DNA of 64,000 nucleotides from Pseudoflavonifractor phocaeensis (GCF_021531815.1 NZ_JADYUM010000001.1:220988-284987), one strand, 5' to 3'; positions 15,976 through 25,986 are shown, counted from the stretch's first letter. The notes: a model not told the origin generated them from the letters alone. A program made the numbers and translations.

Positions 15976-18336
15976 TTACGCCTCTGCTTTTTTCTTGGTG
16001 GCTGTGGATCTTTTGGCCGCAGGTTTTTGGGCGGCGGCAGTTTTCTTGGCCGCTGTGGATTTCTTCGCGGCCGTTGTCTTTTTCACGGATGTCTTCTTTT
16101 CCGCCGCGGGTTTTTTCGCCGCCGTTTTCTTGGCGGGCTTCTCCTCCGCCGGGGCCGCCTCTCCCACCTCTCCGGCGGCAGCGGCAGGCTTCTTCTGCCA
16201 GCCTCCCCGCTTCTCCTCGGGGGTGAAGTTGGAGCAGGCCTCGTTGATGCAGAAGGGTTTCTTCGCCCCCCGGCCCGCTTTCTTAAACATGGTCTGGCCG
16301 CAGACAGGACAGTTGTCCTTCACCGGCACGTCCCAGGTCATGAAGTCGCACTTCTTGCTCTCGTCCTTGCTGGTCAGCCGCTCGCAGCAGTAATAGGTGT
16401 ACTGCTTCCCCGTCTTTTTGCTCTTGCCCGTGCGTTTCAGGAGCCGCCCGCCGCACTTGGGGCACTTGCCGGGCATCTCCACCACCAGCGGCATGGTAAA
16501 GTCGCACTCGGGCCAGCCGGGGCAGGCCAGGAACCGGCCGAAGCGGCCGGACTTGATGACCAGATTCCGTCCGCACTGGGGACAGACCTCCTCAGACACC
16601 TCGTCGGGGACCTTGATGCGCTCCCCGTCCAGCTCCTGCTCCGCCTTTTTCAGCTCCGCGTCAAAATCTCCGTAAAACTGGGACAGCACCTTTTTCCAGT
16701 CGGCGCTTCCCTCCTCCACCCGGTCCAGCTGTTCCTCCATCTGGGCGGTGAAGGTGGGGTCCACAATGTCCTGGAACTTATCCTTCATCAGGCTAGTGAC
16801 CACCTCCCCCAGGGGAGTGGGACGCAGGGCCTTGCCCTCCTTCACCACATACTCCCGGTTCAGGATGGTGGTGATGGTGGGGGCGTAAGTGGAGGGACGG
16901 CCGATGCCTTTCTCCTCCAGGGCACGGATCAGGCTGGCCTCGGAGTACCGGGCGGGGGGCTGGGTGAAGTGCTGGTCCTTTTTCAGGCCCCGGCGTTCCA
17001 GGAGCTCCCCCTCCTTCAGGTCAGGCAGGGGGGACTGGCGTTCCTCGTCCTCCTCGTCCTTTCCCTCCTCGTACACGGCGGTAAAGCCGGAGAACTTCAG
17101 GGAGGAGTGGCTGGCCCGGAAGGTATAGCCGCTGTTCTCCACCTCAATGGACAGGCTGTCGTAAACAGCGTTGGCCATCTGGCAGGACAGGAAGCGGCTC
17201 CAGATCAGCTTATACAGCTTGTACTGCTCGGCCGTCAGGTCTTTCTTGATCTCATCGGGAACCAGATTCACATCGGAAGGCCGGATGGCTTCGTGGGCGT
17301 CCTGGGCGTTGCCCTTGGTCTTGAAATGACGGGTCTGGGGGGGATAGTATTCCTTGCCGTACCGCGTCTCAATGAAGCCCTTGGCGGCGGCCAGCGCCTC
17401 CTCGGACAGGCGCAGGGAGTCGGTACGCATGTAGGTGATAAGACCCACGGTGCCCTCGCCGGAGATGTCCACGCCCTCATACAGCTGCTGGGCGATGGAC
17501 ATGGTGCGGGCGGGGGTCATGTTCAGCTTCCGGCTGGCCTCCTGCTGGAGGGTGGAGGTGGTGAAGGGGGGCGCGGGGGTGCGGTTCTTCTCCTGCCGCT
17601 TCACCTTGGTGACGGAGAAGATCCCCTTCTCCACGGCGGCGATGACCGCGTCGGCCTCCGCCCCGCTGGACAGCTCCATCTTCTTGTCCCGGCCATAGAA
17701 CTGGGCCTTGAAGGTCCCGGCGTTGGGGGCTACCCGGCCCAGGTCCGCCTCGATGGTCCAGTACTCCTGGGGCTGGAAGGCGCGGATCTCCTCCTCACGC
17801 TCCACCACCAGGCGGGTGGCCACCGACTGGACCCGTCCGGCGGACAGGCCCCGGCGGATCTTCCGCCACAGCAGGGGAGACAGCTGGTAGCCCACGATCC
17901 GGTCCAGGATGCGGCGGGCCTGCTGGGCGTCCACCAGGTTCTGGTCAATGGCCCGGGGGGCGGCAATGGACTGGTTGACCACATTTTTGGTGATCTCGTT
18001 GAAGGTGACCCGGTAGGTTTTATCATCCGGGATATTCAGCAGCTCCTTCAAATGCCAGGAAATGGCTTCTCCTTCCCGGTCAGGGTCGGTGGCCAGATAG
18101 ACTTTTCCGCTTTTCTTGGCCGCCTTCTTCAGGTCGCTGATCACGTCCTCCTTGCCCTTGATGGGCTGGTAGTCCGGGACGAACCCGTGTTCAATATCCA
18201 CGCCGATCTTGCTCTTGGGCAGGTCTCGGACGTGTCCCATGGACGCTTTCACCTCATACCCCGGTCCCAGGTACTTCCCGATGGTTTTGGCTTTGGACGG
18301 GGACTCCACGATCACCAGATCAGTTTTTGATGCCAT
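15976..18336 (-). CDS. topA: DNA topoisomerase I
   Basis: Type IA topoisomerase that relaxes negative supercoils. The 786-aa protein has the TOPRIM start LVIVESPSKAKTIGKYLG, acidic DPDREGEAISWHL, and the active-site region GLITYMRTDSLRLS (Tyr about 300). Two C-terminal CxxC zinc ribbons follow (CPQCGRNLV and CPKCGGRLL), then a Lys/Ala-rich tail of some 60 residues that probably binds DNA nonspecifically. ATG at 18336 follows GGAGG by ten bases. The repetitive tail is longer than in Bacillus TopA. Confidence 0.95.
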   Translation of the reverse strand: MASKTDLVIVESPSKAKTIGKYLGPGYEVKASMGHVRDLPKSKIGVDIEHGFVPDYQPIKGKEDVISDLKKAAKKSGKVYLATDPDREGEAISWHLKELLNIPDDKTYRVTFNEITKNVVNQSIAAPRAIDQNLVDAQQARRILDRIVGYQLSPLLWRKIRRGLSAGRVQSVATRLVVEREEEIRAFQPQEYWTIEADLGRVAPNAGTFKAQFYGRDKKMELSSGAEADAVIAAVEKGIFSVTKVKRQEKNRTPAPPFTTSTLQQEASRKLNMTPARTMSIAQQLYEGVDISGEGTVGLITYMRTDSLRLSEEALAAAKGFIETRYGKEYYPPQTRHFKTKGNAQDAHEAIRPSDVNLVPDEIKKDLTAEQYKLYKLIWSRFLSCQMANAVYDSLSIEVENSGYTFRASHSSLKFSGFTAVYEEGKDEEDEERQSPLPDLKEGELLERRGLKKDQHFTQPPARYSEASLIRALEEKGIGRPSTYAPTITTILNREYVVKEGKALRPTPLGEVVTSLMKDKFQDIVDPTFTAQMEEQLDRVEEGSADWKKVLSQFYGDFDAELKKAEQELDGERIKVPDEVSEEVCPQCGRNLVIKSGRFGRFLACPGWPECDFTMPLVVEMPGKCPKCGGRLLKRTGKSKKTGKQYTYYCCERLTSKDESKKCDFMTWDVPVKDNCPVCGQTMFKKAGRGAKKPFCINEACSNFTPEEKRGGWQKKPAAAAGEVGEAAPAEEKPAKKTAAKKPAAEKKTSVKKTTAAKKSTAAKKTAAAQKPAAKRSTATKKKAEA

Positions 18337-18440
18337 TCTGCGATGACCTCCGATTTCAAGTATCAAAAGCGGCACAGCCGCGAAAATCAAATTTTAAACA
18401 TGCAAGACCAGAAGCACTGTTCCGTTTCCGGTCCCGCCGT

Positions 18441-19676
18441 TCACTCCTCCAGCTCCACCAGAGCGGAAAAGCGCCGGCCCGGGCGCTCCTCCACGGCTCC
18501 CTGGATCTGGAGCATAGTCAGGGCGGACAACACCCGTTTGGCGGGGATCTGCGTCAGGTCCACCAGTTGGTCGGCGGAGCGCTCCCCCGCGCCCAGAGCG
18601 GCCAGCAGGGCCAGCTCATCGTCAGTAAACCGGTCCTTTTGCTCCCCCCGCGGCACAAGCTCCCGGGCGGGACCGGCAGCCTGCGCCGTCTCCTGCTTCT
18701 GTTCCAAACCGGGAGCCGGCCGTTCCTCCCGCTGCCGGTCCAGATCCTCCAGCCGCGCCCGGGCCGCCTCCGGCGTCAGGGGGGCGGAACGTTTCAGTTT
18801 TTCCGGAAAGCGGTCCCAGTATTCCTCCAAAATGTCCCGGCCGCAGGTGACCAGCTTGGCGCCCCGCTGGATGAGCAGGTTTGTCCCCTCGCTCATAGGG
18901 GCGTCCAAGGCTCCAGGGACAGCGAACAGGTCCCGGTCCTGATCCAAAGCGTGCTTGGCCGAGTCCATGGTGCCGCCGAAGGGGCGGCACTCCACCGCCA
19001 GCAGGCCCAGGCAAAGGCCGGTGAGGATGCGGTTGCGCTGGAGATAGTGGCTGCCGAGGTTCAAGGTGCCGGGTGGATACTCGGTGACCAGAGCCCCCGC
19101 CGCCGCCACATCCTCGTAGAGATAGCGGCTCTCCCTCGGGTAGGGCACATCCACGCCGCCGGCCAGGACGGAGACCACCGGACCGCCCGCCTTCAGCGCG
19201 CCCCGAATGGCGCAGGTGTCCAGCCCTTGGGCCACACCGGACACCACCAAAGCTCCCCCGGAGGCCAGCTCCAGCCCAAACCGCTCCGCCCACTTTTTCC
19301 CGTAAGGCGTGGGCTCCCGGGCGCCCACCACGCCGATGGCCGCTTCCTCATCAAAGTGGAAGGTCCTGCCCCGGAGATACAGCACCATGGGCGGATCGGC
19401 CAGCGCCCGCAGCCGCTGGGGATAATCAGCGTCCTGAAAGGTCATGATCCGCAGGCCCAGCCGCTCACAGTCCCCCAAAATTTTCTCCGCCTGGTCCAGG
19501 CTCTTGTCCGCCAGGGCCCGGCGCTGGGAGGGCCAGAGGGGCAGAGGTTCATACTCCTCTTGGCCGGCATAGTAGGCCCGCTCCGGCGTAACAAAGTAGT
19601 CCAGCACCGTCAAGGCCCCCGCCGGACCCAGTCCCTTCCGGCTGGCCAGCCAGATCCAATACTTTAAGGCCGACAC
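18441..19676 (-). CDS. dprA: DNA processing protein DprA
   Basis: Binds incoming single-stranded DNA and loads RecA during transformation; also widespread in non-competent species. The 411-aa protein has a Rossmann-like core with GVVGAREPTPYGKKWAE, VSGVAQGLDTCAIRGAL and VLAGGVDVPYPRESRYLY, and a C-terminal winged-helix after a Pro/Glu-rich linker (about 310-345). The start is GTG at 19676 after AGGAGGGG. It leads the dprA-topA series on the minus strand, with the MFS gene diverging. Confidence 0.94.
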   Translation of the reverse strand: MSALKYWIWLASRKGLGPAGALTVLDYFVTPERAYYAGQEEYEPLPLWPSQRRALADKSLDQAEKILGDCERLGLRIMTFQDADYPQRLRALADPPMVLYLRGRTFHFDEEAAIGVVGAREPTPYGKKWAERFGLELASGGALVVSGVAQGLDTCAIRGALKAGGPVVSVLAGGVDVPYPRESRYLYEDVAAAGALVTEYPPGTLNLGSHYLQRNRILTGLCLGLLAVECRPFGGTMDSAKHALDQDRDLFAVPGALDAPMSEGTNLLIQRGAKLVTCGRDILEEYWDRFPEKLKRSAPLTPEAARARLEDLDRQREERPAPGLEQKQETAQAAGPARELVPRGEQKDRFTDDELALLAALGAGERSADQLVDLTQIPAKRVLSALTMLQIQGAVEERPGRRFSALVELEE

Positions 19677-19705
19677 CGCTTCCCCTCCTCTCCGAAAATT
19701 TCTCC

Positions 19706-19734
19706 TTTACAAAACTCCCGTTCCACGCTATTGT
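19706..19734 (+). promoter_or_regulatory. Promoter of MFS transporter gene
   Basis: TTTACA (19706-19711), 17 bp, TATTGT (19729-19734), in the short gap between divergent dprA and the transporter gene. Confidence 0.55.
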
Positions 19735-19764
19735 GTTATGTGTTATAGAAAGGGAGGCGTCTCT

Positions 19765-21003
19765 ATGAAGCGTCCGCACTACGCCTGGCTGGTCTGTGCC
19801 GGCGGGACCATCCTGCTCTTTGCCACCGTCGGCCTGGGCGCCAATGTGTTCTCCGTGTTCCAGCCCTATCTTCTGGAATACGGACAGCTCACCAACACCC
19901 AGGGCTCCTGGATCGTCACCGTCCGCAGCTTCTTCATCCTGCTGGGAATGCTCACCGCAAACCAGCTGATCGGCCGTTTGGGCCTGCGCCGGACCGGAGT
20001 CTGCGCGCTGCTCCTGTTGGCCCTGTCCAGCTTTTTGTTCGGCGCGGTCCGGCAGTTTCCTCTGTACTGCGCCGCCTCCGCCCTGATCGGCCTGGCTTAC
20101 AGCTGGGGCGGCATGATCCCCGCCTCCCTGCTGGTGGACCGCTGGTTTCAAAGCCGCCAGACCCTGGCCCTGGGCATCATCGCCGCCGGCACCGGACTGG
20201 CCACCATTCTGGTCCCCATCCCCCTGAACCGCCTGATCCAAACTTGGGGGCTACGGGCCGGATTCTGGTGCGAAGGGGCCTTCGTGCTGCTGGACGCTCT
20301 GGCATTCTGCCTACTGGTCCGGGATTGCCCTGCCCAGAAAGGGCTGGTTCCCTACCGCTCTGGCGGGGAAAAAGGAGTTTCCCCTCTGCCCCATCCCGCG
20401 CCTGCCAAAGCTACCGGGCTCCACCGCGGTCTGGTCCTGGCCACCGCCTTTCTGGTGGGCGCCTCCACCAGCCTGGGCATCACCAATTTCGGCGTGCTCT
20501 ACACCGCCGCGGGTTATCCCTCCGGGGTGGTGGCCCAGCTGATCTCCTGCATGGGCCTGTGCCTCATGGTGGGCAAGATCCTCTACGGCCAGGTGGTGGA
20601 CCACCTGGGGGGACGCCGCTCCAACTATCTGCTCTATCTCCTGGTCTTCACCGGTTATCTGCTGTGCTGCATGGCCGACACTGGCAGCGTGCCGCTGGCC
20701 TTCGCCGCCATGGTCCTGGCCGGACTGGGCCTGCCCGTCAGCGCCGTCTCGCCCCCCGTCTGGGCCAAGGACCTGTGGGGGGACCGGGACTACGCCCGGG
20801 GGCTGAAATGGGTCCAGACCGTCTATGCCCTGGGCATCCTTCTGGTGGGACCTGTCCCGGGCATGCTGGCTGACGCCTCCGGCAGCTATGTCCCGGTATA
20901 CCGGCTGTTCCTGGCCATGCTGGTCCTCTCCCTGTTCCTGCTGGCCTGGGCCTACGAGACCACTAAGGCGGGAGAAAAGCCCTCCCCGGCCGTCCGAGCT
21001 TAA
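19765..21003 (+). CDS. MFS transporter, OFA-like
   Basis: 412-aa major facilitator with about 12 membrane segments. The opening HYAWLVCAGGTILLFATVGL and the segment GSWIVTVRSFF resemble the oxalate/formate antiporter and monocarboxylate family; the substrate cannot be assigned. A long hydrophilic loop lies at about 190-225 between the two halves. ATG at 19765 follows AAAGGGAGG. Its stop overlaps the convergent methyltransferase stop by four bases, so no terminator separates them. Confidence 0.85.
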   Translation: MKRPHYAWLVCAGGTILLFATVGLGANVFSVFQPYLLEYGQLTNTQGSWIVTVRSFFILLGMLTANQLIGRLGLRRTGVCALLLLALSSFLFGAVRQFPLYCAASALIGLAYSWGGMIPASLLVDRWFQSRQTLALGIIAAGTGLATILVPIPLNRLIQTWGLRAGFWCEGAFVLLDALAFCLLVRDCPAQKGLVPYRSGGEKGVSPLPHPAPAKATGLHRGLVLATAFLVGASTSLGITNFGVLYTAAGYPSGVVAQLISCMGLCLMVGKILYGQVVDHLGGRRSNYLLYLLVFTGYLLCCMADTGSVPLAFAAMVLAGLGLPVSAVSPPVWAKDLWGDRDYARGLKWVQTVYALGILLVGPVPGMLADASGSYVPVYRLFLAMLVLSLFLLAWAYETTKAGEKPSPAVRA

Positions 21004-21761
21004 CGGCCCATCTCCCAAAGGACGATGGCCGCGGCGGCGGCGGCGTTCAGCGACTCACACCGCTCCCGCATGGGGATCTTCAAGGTCTTTTGGCTCAGCT
21101 CCAGAAGCTTCCGGGAGATCCCCTTTCCCTCGCTCCCGATCACCACGGCGGACCGGCTCAGGTCCGCCGTTTTTATGTCTACTGTATCCTCCCGCAGAGC
21201 GGTGGCATAGAGCGGCAGTCCCGCCTTCTCCAGGAGTTGAGGCAAGACGGAAACCGTGGTTTCGTACACCGGCAGGCGGAAGCAGGCTCCCATGGTGGCC
21301 CGGACCGTTTTGGGGTTCCAGGGGTCGGCGCAGCCGTTGACCAGCATCAGGCCGTCCGCCCCCAAGGCGTCGGCGGTGCGCCAGATGGTACCCACGTTGC
21401 CCGGGTCCTGGAGGCCGTCCAGCACCAGGCAGCGCTTCCCCTCCCACCGGTCCGGAGGCGCTATATCGGGCATCCGGCACAGGAACAGGGCGCCCTGGGG
21501 GCTCTCCATCGGGGAGATGGAGGCCATCACGTCACCGGGCACCTCCACCAGACGGATGCTCTCCGGCATAGGGGGCAAGGCCGTCCCCTCCGTCACCACC
21601 ACCGTGGTCAGCGGGGCTTCCCAGCGCAGGGCCTCCTCCAGCAGCTTGACGCCGTCGCCCAGAAACAGTCCCTGCTCCCGGCGGACGGAGCGGCTGGAGG
21701 CCAGCTTTCGGATCTGGGTCATCAAGGGGTTCTTCCGGCTGGTGATACGCTCTGAGGTCAC
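21000..21761 (-). CDS. TrmH/SpoU-family RNA 2'-O-methyltransferase
   Basis: 253-aa SPOUT-fold methyltransferase acting on rRNA or tRNA. The N-terminal 75 residues form the substrate-binding domain (ITSRKNPLMTQIRKLASSR). SPOUT motifs 1-3 are LQDPGNVGTIWRTADALG, VIGSEGKGIS and IPMRERCESLNAAAAAA. The start is GTG at 21761, overlapping the trkA stop by four bases, so it is co-translated with the potassium genes. The target nucleotide is not deducible. Confidence 0.9.
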   Translation of the reverse strand: MTSERITSRKNPLMTQIRKLASSRSVRREQGLFLGDGVKLLEEALRWEAPLTTVVVTEGTALPPMPESIRLVEVPGDVMASISPMESPQGALFLCRMPDIAPPDRWEGKRCLVLDGLQDPGNVGTIWRTADALGADGLMLVNGCADPWNPKTVRATMGACFRLPVYETTVSVLPQLLEKAGLPLYATALREDTVDIKTADLSRSAVVIGSEGKGISRKLLELSQKTLKIPMRERCESLNAAAAAAIVLWEMGR

Positions 21762-22408
21762 AGCTTCTCCACCCTTTCAATATCCCGGTTGGTCCCCAGC
21801 ACCACCAGGCAGTCGCCGGTGTGCAGGCTGTAATCTCCTCCCGGGGCGATGAGCATATCCCCCGCCTCCTGACGGACCGCGATCACGTTCAGGTGGTACC
21901 GGGCCCGGATGTCCAGCTCCCGGATGGTCTTGTCAAACCACTGGCGGGGACAGCGGCGCTCCACTACGGAGTAGTCCGCCGACAGCTCGATAAAGTTCAG
22001 AATATCCACATTGGACAGGTTGCGGGCCAGACGCAGGGCCATCTCCTGTTCCGGGAAGACCACCTGGTCCGCGCCGATCTTTTCCAGCACCTTCCGGTGG
22101 ACCGCGCTGCTGGCCTTGCACACCACCTTGGGCACCCCGATCTCCTTCAAATTCAGAGTGATGAGGGCGCTGTCCCCCACATCGGCGGAGAAGGCCACCA
22201 CGGCGCAGTCAAAGTTCCGGGCACCCAGCGTCCGCAGGACCTCCGGGTCCCGGGCGTCTCCGGCGGCGGCCCGGGTCACCAGGTCGGCGGCTGCCTGGAC
22301 CCGGTCCTCCCGCAGGTCCAGTGCCATCACCTCGTTGCCCTGGGCACACAGCTCCTGGGCCAGGGCACTTCCAAACCGCCCCAGTCCAATGACCAGAAAA
22401 CTTTTCAT
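21758..22408 (-). CDS. Potassium uptake regulatory subunit TrkA/KtrA
   Basis: 216-aa cytoplasmic gating subunit of a Ktr/Trk channel. The RCK-N domain begins FLVIGLGRFGSALAQEL, an NAD/ATP-binding Rossmann fold with acidic MALDLRED, and an RCK-C domain follows from about 135. ATG at 22408 follows AAAGGAG. It is 27 bp downstream of the membrane subunit gene. Confidence 0.92.
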   Translation of the reverse strand: MKSFLVIGLGRFGSALAQELCAQGNEVMALDLREDRVQAAADLVTRAAAGDARDPEVLRTLGARNFDCAVVAFSADVGDSALITLNLKEIGVPKVVCKASSAVHRKVLEKIGADQVVFPEQEMALRLARNLSNVDILNFIELSADYSVVERRCPRQWFDKTIRELDIRARYHLNVIAVRQEAGDMLIAPGGDYSLHTGDCLVVLGTNRDIERVEKL

Positions 22409-22435
22409 CAAGACACTCCTTTCCGGGCAGCCGGT

Positions 22436-23794
22436 TCAGCCGATCATAATATCCACTGCAGGGTAGCGCAGCCGGCTCTCCGCGCGTCGGGTCAAAAAGG
22501 CGATGGAGAAGGTGAGGATCCCCACCCGGCCCAGATACATGAAAAGAATGATCAGCAGGGAACTGGCCGGACTCAACCCCGGCGTAGCCCCCATGGACAG
22601 GCCCACGGTACCCAGAGCGGAGCCCACCTCATAGGCCGCCGTCAAAAAGGGCAGGCCGTCCAGCAGGGACAGGGCCATGGAGCCTGTCAAAAGCAGGATT
22701 GTCACCGCCATAGTCAGCGTCATGGCGTCCAGTACCCGCCGGGCCGGGATGGTCCTGCCCCGGAACACCACCTGCTCCCTGCCCCGCAGGCTCTCCCACA
22801 GGGCCAGCAGCAGCACTCCGGCGGTCACCGTCTTGATTCCGCCCGCGGTGGACCCCGAGGAGCCGCCCACCAGCATGAACAAGATGGAAAAGACCGCGGT
22901 ACTGTCCCGCAGTCCGCCCTGGTCCAGCGTGGCAAAGCCGGCGGTGCGCAGGGTCACTGACTGAAACAGGGCGTTGAGTCCCTTCTCCCAGGGCGCCATC
23001 AGCCCCAGGGTAGCGGGATTGTCCCACTCCATCCACAGGGTGAAGGCCCATCCGGACAGGATCATGGCCCCGGTAATGGCAAAAACCAGCTTGGAGTACA
23101 GGGACAGTCCCTTCCAGCTGCGGTGGGCCAGCCAATCTTCCCAAACCACAAATCCGATGCCGCCGATGATGATCAATGCCATGATGGTCCCCAGCACCAC
23201 CGGGTCCTCCTGGAATCCGGCCAGACTGGAAAAGGACCCGGTGTAGGCCCCCATCAGGTCGAAGCCGCCATTACAGAAGGCGGAAACACTGTGGAACACA
23301 GAGAACCATAGCCCCTGGACCGGGCCGAACCGGGGGATGAACCGGGTGGACAGCAGCACCGCTCCCCCCGTCTCCAACAGGAAGGTGCCCATCAGGGCAT
23401 GGCGTACCACCCGGACCACCCCCGCGGTGTTGGTCAGATTCAGGGCGGAGGCCATCATCAGCCGCTGGGACAGGCCGATCCGCCGGCGCAGGGCCAGAGA
23501 GACCAGCGTGAGCAGGGTGACAAAGCCCAGTCCTCCCAACTGCAGGAGCACCAGGATCACCAGCTGGCCGAACCAGGACCAGTGCAGAAAGGTATCCACC
23601 TTTGCCAACCCGGTGACGCAGGTGGCCGAAGTAGCGGTAAAGAGGCAGGTGAGCCAGGAGGTCCACTCCCCGCTCCGGGCCGCCGCGGGCAGATGGAGCA
23701 GCAGCGTCCCCAAAAGGATGATCAGTCCAAAGCCCAGGGCGATGAGCCGGGTGGGGTTCAGGCCCTTCCCACCGCGCAGAACAGGTGCCTTCAA
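22436..23794 (-). CDS. Potassium channel subunit TrkH/KtrB
   Basis: 452-aa membrane pore of the K+ uptake system, with four repeats of a membrane-pore-membrane unit; selectivity segments are visible as TSATCVTGLAKVD, FNGG-like FCNGGFDLMG, SVTLRTAGFATLD and SALGTVGLSMG. The start is TTG at 23794 with AAAGGAG six bases ahead. It forms an operon with the gating subunit and the methyltransferase. Confidence 0.93.
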   Translation of the reverse strand: MKAPVLRGGKGLNPTRLIALGFGLIILLGTLLLHLPAAARSGEWTSWLTCLFTATSATCVTGLAKVDTFLHWSWFGQLVILVLLQLGGLGFVTLLTLVSLALRRRIGLSQRLMMASALNLTNTAGVVRVVRHALMGTFLLETGGAVLLSTRFIPRFGPVQGLWFSVFHSVSAFCNGGFDLMGAYTGSFSSLAGFQEDPVVLGTIMALIIIGGIGFVVWEDWLAHRSWKGLSLYSKLVFAITGAMILSGWAFTLWMEWDNPATLGLMAPWEKGLNALFQSVTLRTAGFATLDQGGLRDSTAVFSILFMLVGGSSGSTAGGIKTVTAGVLLLALWESLRGREQVVFRGRTIPARRVLDAMTLTMAVTILLLTGSMALSLLDGLPFLTAAYEVGSALGTVGLSMGATPGLSPASSLLIILFMYLGRVGILTFSIAFLTRRAESRLRYPAVDIMIG

Positions 23795-23849
23795 AACAGT
23801 CTCCTTTCCCCTCCGTTCCGGAAAACTTCAACGGTCCCCTCAACGTGCA

Positions 23850-23888
23850 GAAAGGCATACCGATGGGTCTACCCTCGTCGGTATGCCG
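23850..23888 (-). terminator. Terminator of greA-lysS
   Basis: GGCATACCGA/TCGGTATGCC stem (23854-23887), followed on the minus strand by TTTCT. It begins nine bases after the lysS stop. Confidence 0.75.
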
Positions 23889-23895
23889 TTTCTTG

Positions 23896-25401
23896 TCAGT
23901 CCAAAGGCTTCATGGTGGGGAACAAAATGACTTCCCGGATGGAGTCGGAATTGGTCAGCAGCATGACGCAGCGGTCGATGCCGATGCCCAGGCCGCCCGT
24001 GGGGGGCATGCCGTACTCCAGGGCGGTGAGGAAGTCCTCGTCCATCATGCCGGCCTCGTCATCGCCCTTGTCCCGCAGCTCCACCTGCTTCTGGAAGCGC
24101 TGGCGCTGGTCGATGGGGTCGTTCAGCTCGGAGAAGGCGTTGCCCATCTCGCTGTGGCAGATGAACAGCTCGAACCGCTCGGTGAGCCGGGGATCCTTGG
24201 GGGACCGCTTGGCCAGGGGGGATACATCCACAGGGTGCATAGTGATGAAGGTGGGCTGGATCAGCTGCTCCTCCACCCGCTGGTCGAAGCACTCGTAAAG
24301 GGCGTTGCCCCAGGTCTTGTCGGCGGTCTCGGGCAGCTCTACCCCCACAGCGGCGGCGGCGGCCACGGCCTCCTCGTCGGAGTTGATGGCCATAAAGTCG
24401 ATGCCCACATACTTCTTGACGGCCTCGGCCATGGTCATCCGGGGCCAGCCGGGGGTCAGGTCGATGTCCTGGCCCTGCCACTGGACCTGGTAGGTGCCCA
24501 GAATCTTCTGAGCGGCGGAGGACAGCAGATCCTCAAACAGGTCCATCATGTCGTTGAAGTCGGCGTAAGCCTGGTACAGCTCAATGGTGGTGAACTCGGG
24601 GTTGTGCTTGGGGTCCATGCCCTCGTTGCGGAAGATACGACCGATCTCATACACCCGGTCCATACCGCCCACGATGAGCCGCTTCAGCGGCAGCTCGGTG
24701 GCGATACGCATATACATATCGATGTCCAGGGTGTTGTGGTGGGTGATGAAGGGCCGGGCGGTGGCGCCGCCGGAGATGGTATTCAGAACGGGAGTCTCCA
24801 CCTCCATGAAGCCCCGTCCATCCATAAACTCCCGGACATGCTTGATGAACTGGGAGCGGATGATGAAGTTGCGCTTCACCTCGGGGTTGACGATCAGGTC
24901 CACATACCGCTGGCGGTAGCGCAGCTCCTGGTTGGTCAGGCCGTGGAACTTCTCAGGCAGGGGCAGCAGGGACTTGGACAGCAGGACACAGGTGACCACC
25001 CGGACGGACATCTCCCCCCGCTGGGTGCGGAACACCACGCCCTTGACGCCCACGATGTCGCCGATGTCGTACTTCTTGAAGCGGGCGTACTCCGCCTCGT
25101 CCATCTCGTCCTTCCGGGCGTAGAGCTGGATGCGGCCGGACTTGTCCTGCAGGTCGCAGAAGGACACCTTGCCCATGCCCCGCTTGGACATGAGACGGCC
25201 GGCGATGGACACCTCCTTGCCCTCCAGGGCGTCAAAGTTGTCCTTGATATTGGCGGAGTCGTTGTCCACCACATACTTGGTGATTTGGAAGGGATCGTTG
25301 CCGCTCTCCTGCAGCTCCTTCAGCTTGTCCCGGCGAATCTGGAGCAGCTGGGACAGGTTCTGCTGCTCCGGGGCGGCGCCCTGGTTATTCTTCTCGGCCA
25401 T
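23896..25401 (-). CDS. lysS: Lysyl-tRNA synthetase, class II
   Basis: Charges tRNA-Lys. The 501-aa protein has the N-terminal OB fold (ISIAGRLMSKRGMGKVSF-like stretch from about 60) and class II motifs: motif 2 FRNEGMDPKHNPEFTTIE and motif 3 GGLGIGIDRCVML near the end. ATG at 25401 is preferred over the GTG at 25408 because AGGAG is eight bases away. greA-lysS is the conserved order in Firmicutes. Confidence 0.96.
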   Translation of the reverse strand: MAEKNNQGAAPEQQNLSQLLQIRRDKLKELQESGNDPFQITKYVVDNDSANIKDNFDALEGKEVSIAGRLMSKRGMGKVSFCDLQDKSGRIQLYARKDEMDEAEYARFKKYDIGDIVGVKGVVFRTQRGEMSVRVVTCVLLSKSLLPLPEKFHGLTNQELRYRQRYVDLIVNPEVKRNFIIRSQFIKHVREFMDGRGFMEVETPVLNTISGGATARPFITHHNTLDIDMYMRIATELPLKRLIVGGMDRVYEIGRIFRNEGMDPKHNPEFTTIELYQAYADFNDMMDLFEDLLSSAAQKILGTYQVQWQGQDIDLTPGWPRMTMAEAVKKYVGIDFMAINSDEEAVAAAAAVGVELPETADKTWGNALYECFDQRVEEQLIQPTFITMHPVDVSPLAKRSPKDPRLTERFELFICHSEMGNAFSELNDPIDQRQRFQKQVELRDKGDDEAGMMDEDFLTALEYGMPPTGGLGIGIDRCVMLLTNSDSIREVILFPTMKPLD

Positions 25402-25449
25402 GTAGACCACTCCTATCTTCTCCGGCCACAGGGCCGTATTCTGTCAAAA

Positions 25450-25923
25450 TCAGCGCTCCACCTTCAGGATCTTATAGGCCACGGGGCCCGCAGGGGCATC
25501 CACAGTGACATCCTCCCCGGCGTTGTGGCCCAGCAGGGCCTTGCCGAAGGGGGAATCCTCGGAGATGGCGCCGTTCATGGGGTCAGCCTCCTGGGAGCCT
25601 ACGATCTTGTAGGTCTCCTCCTCGTCAAACTCCTTGTCCAGAACGGTGACGGTGGAGCCCAGGCGGATATAGTCGCCGCCGGCCTCCTCCTCCTCGATGA
25701 CCACATAGTTGGAGAGGATCTCCTCCAGCTCGGCCATACGGGAGTACAGCTTGCCCTGCTCATTTTTCGCCTCATCGTACTCGCTGTTCTCAGACAGGTC
25801 GCCGAAGGAGCGGGCCTCTTTGATGAGCTCCGCCACTTCCTTTTCCCGGACGGTCTTCAGGTAGTTCATCTCGTCCTGGAGCTCCTTGAGACGCTGAGGA
25901 CTCAATTTGTATTCTTTTGCCAT
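25450..25923 (-). CDS. greA: Transcription elongation factor GreA
   Basis: Rescues backtracked RNA polymerase by stimulating transcript cleavage. The 157-aa protein has the N-terminal coiled coil with the acidic tip FGDLSENSEYDEAKNEQ and the C-terminal FKBP-like domain with ISEDSPFGKALLGH. ATG at 25923 starts MAKEYKLS; a longer reading to 25944 has no ribosome site. First gene of the unit with lysS, behind a consensus promoter. Confidence 0.96.
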   Translation of the reverse strand: MAKEYKLSPQRLKELQDEMNYLKTVREKEVAELIKEARSFGDLSENSEYDEAKNEQGKLYSRMAELEEILSNYVVIEEEEAGGDYIRLGSTVTVLDKEFDEEETYKIVGSQEADPMNGAISEDSPFGKALLGHNAGEDVTVDAPAGPVAYKILKVER

Positions 25924-25986
25924 GATACCTCGCACACCTTTCAAGGCCCGGGTGTCCCGGGCGATACCTTATAATAAAGAATTGGG

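Noticed and set aside
15679..18330. Long plus-strand frame opposite topA (and a similar one at 30240-32663 opposite valS)
   Set aside because: Same shadow effect: no ribosome site, Gly/Leu/Gln-rich translation, and the opposite strand encodes a full essential enzyme.
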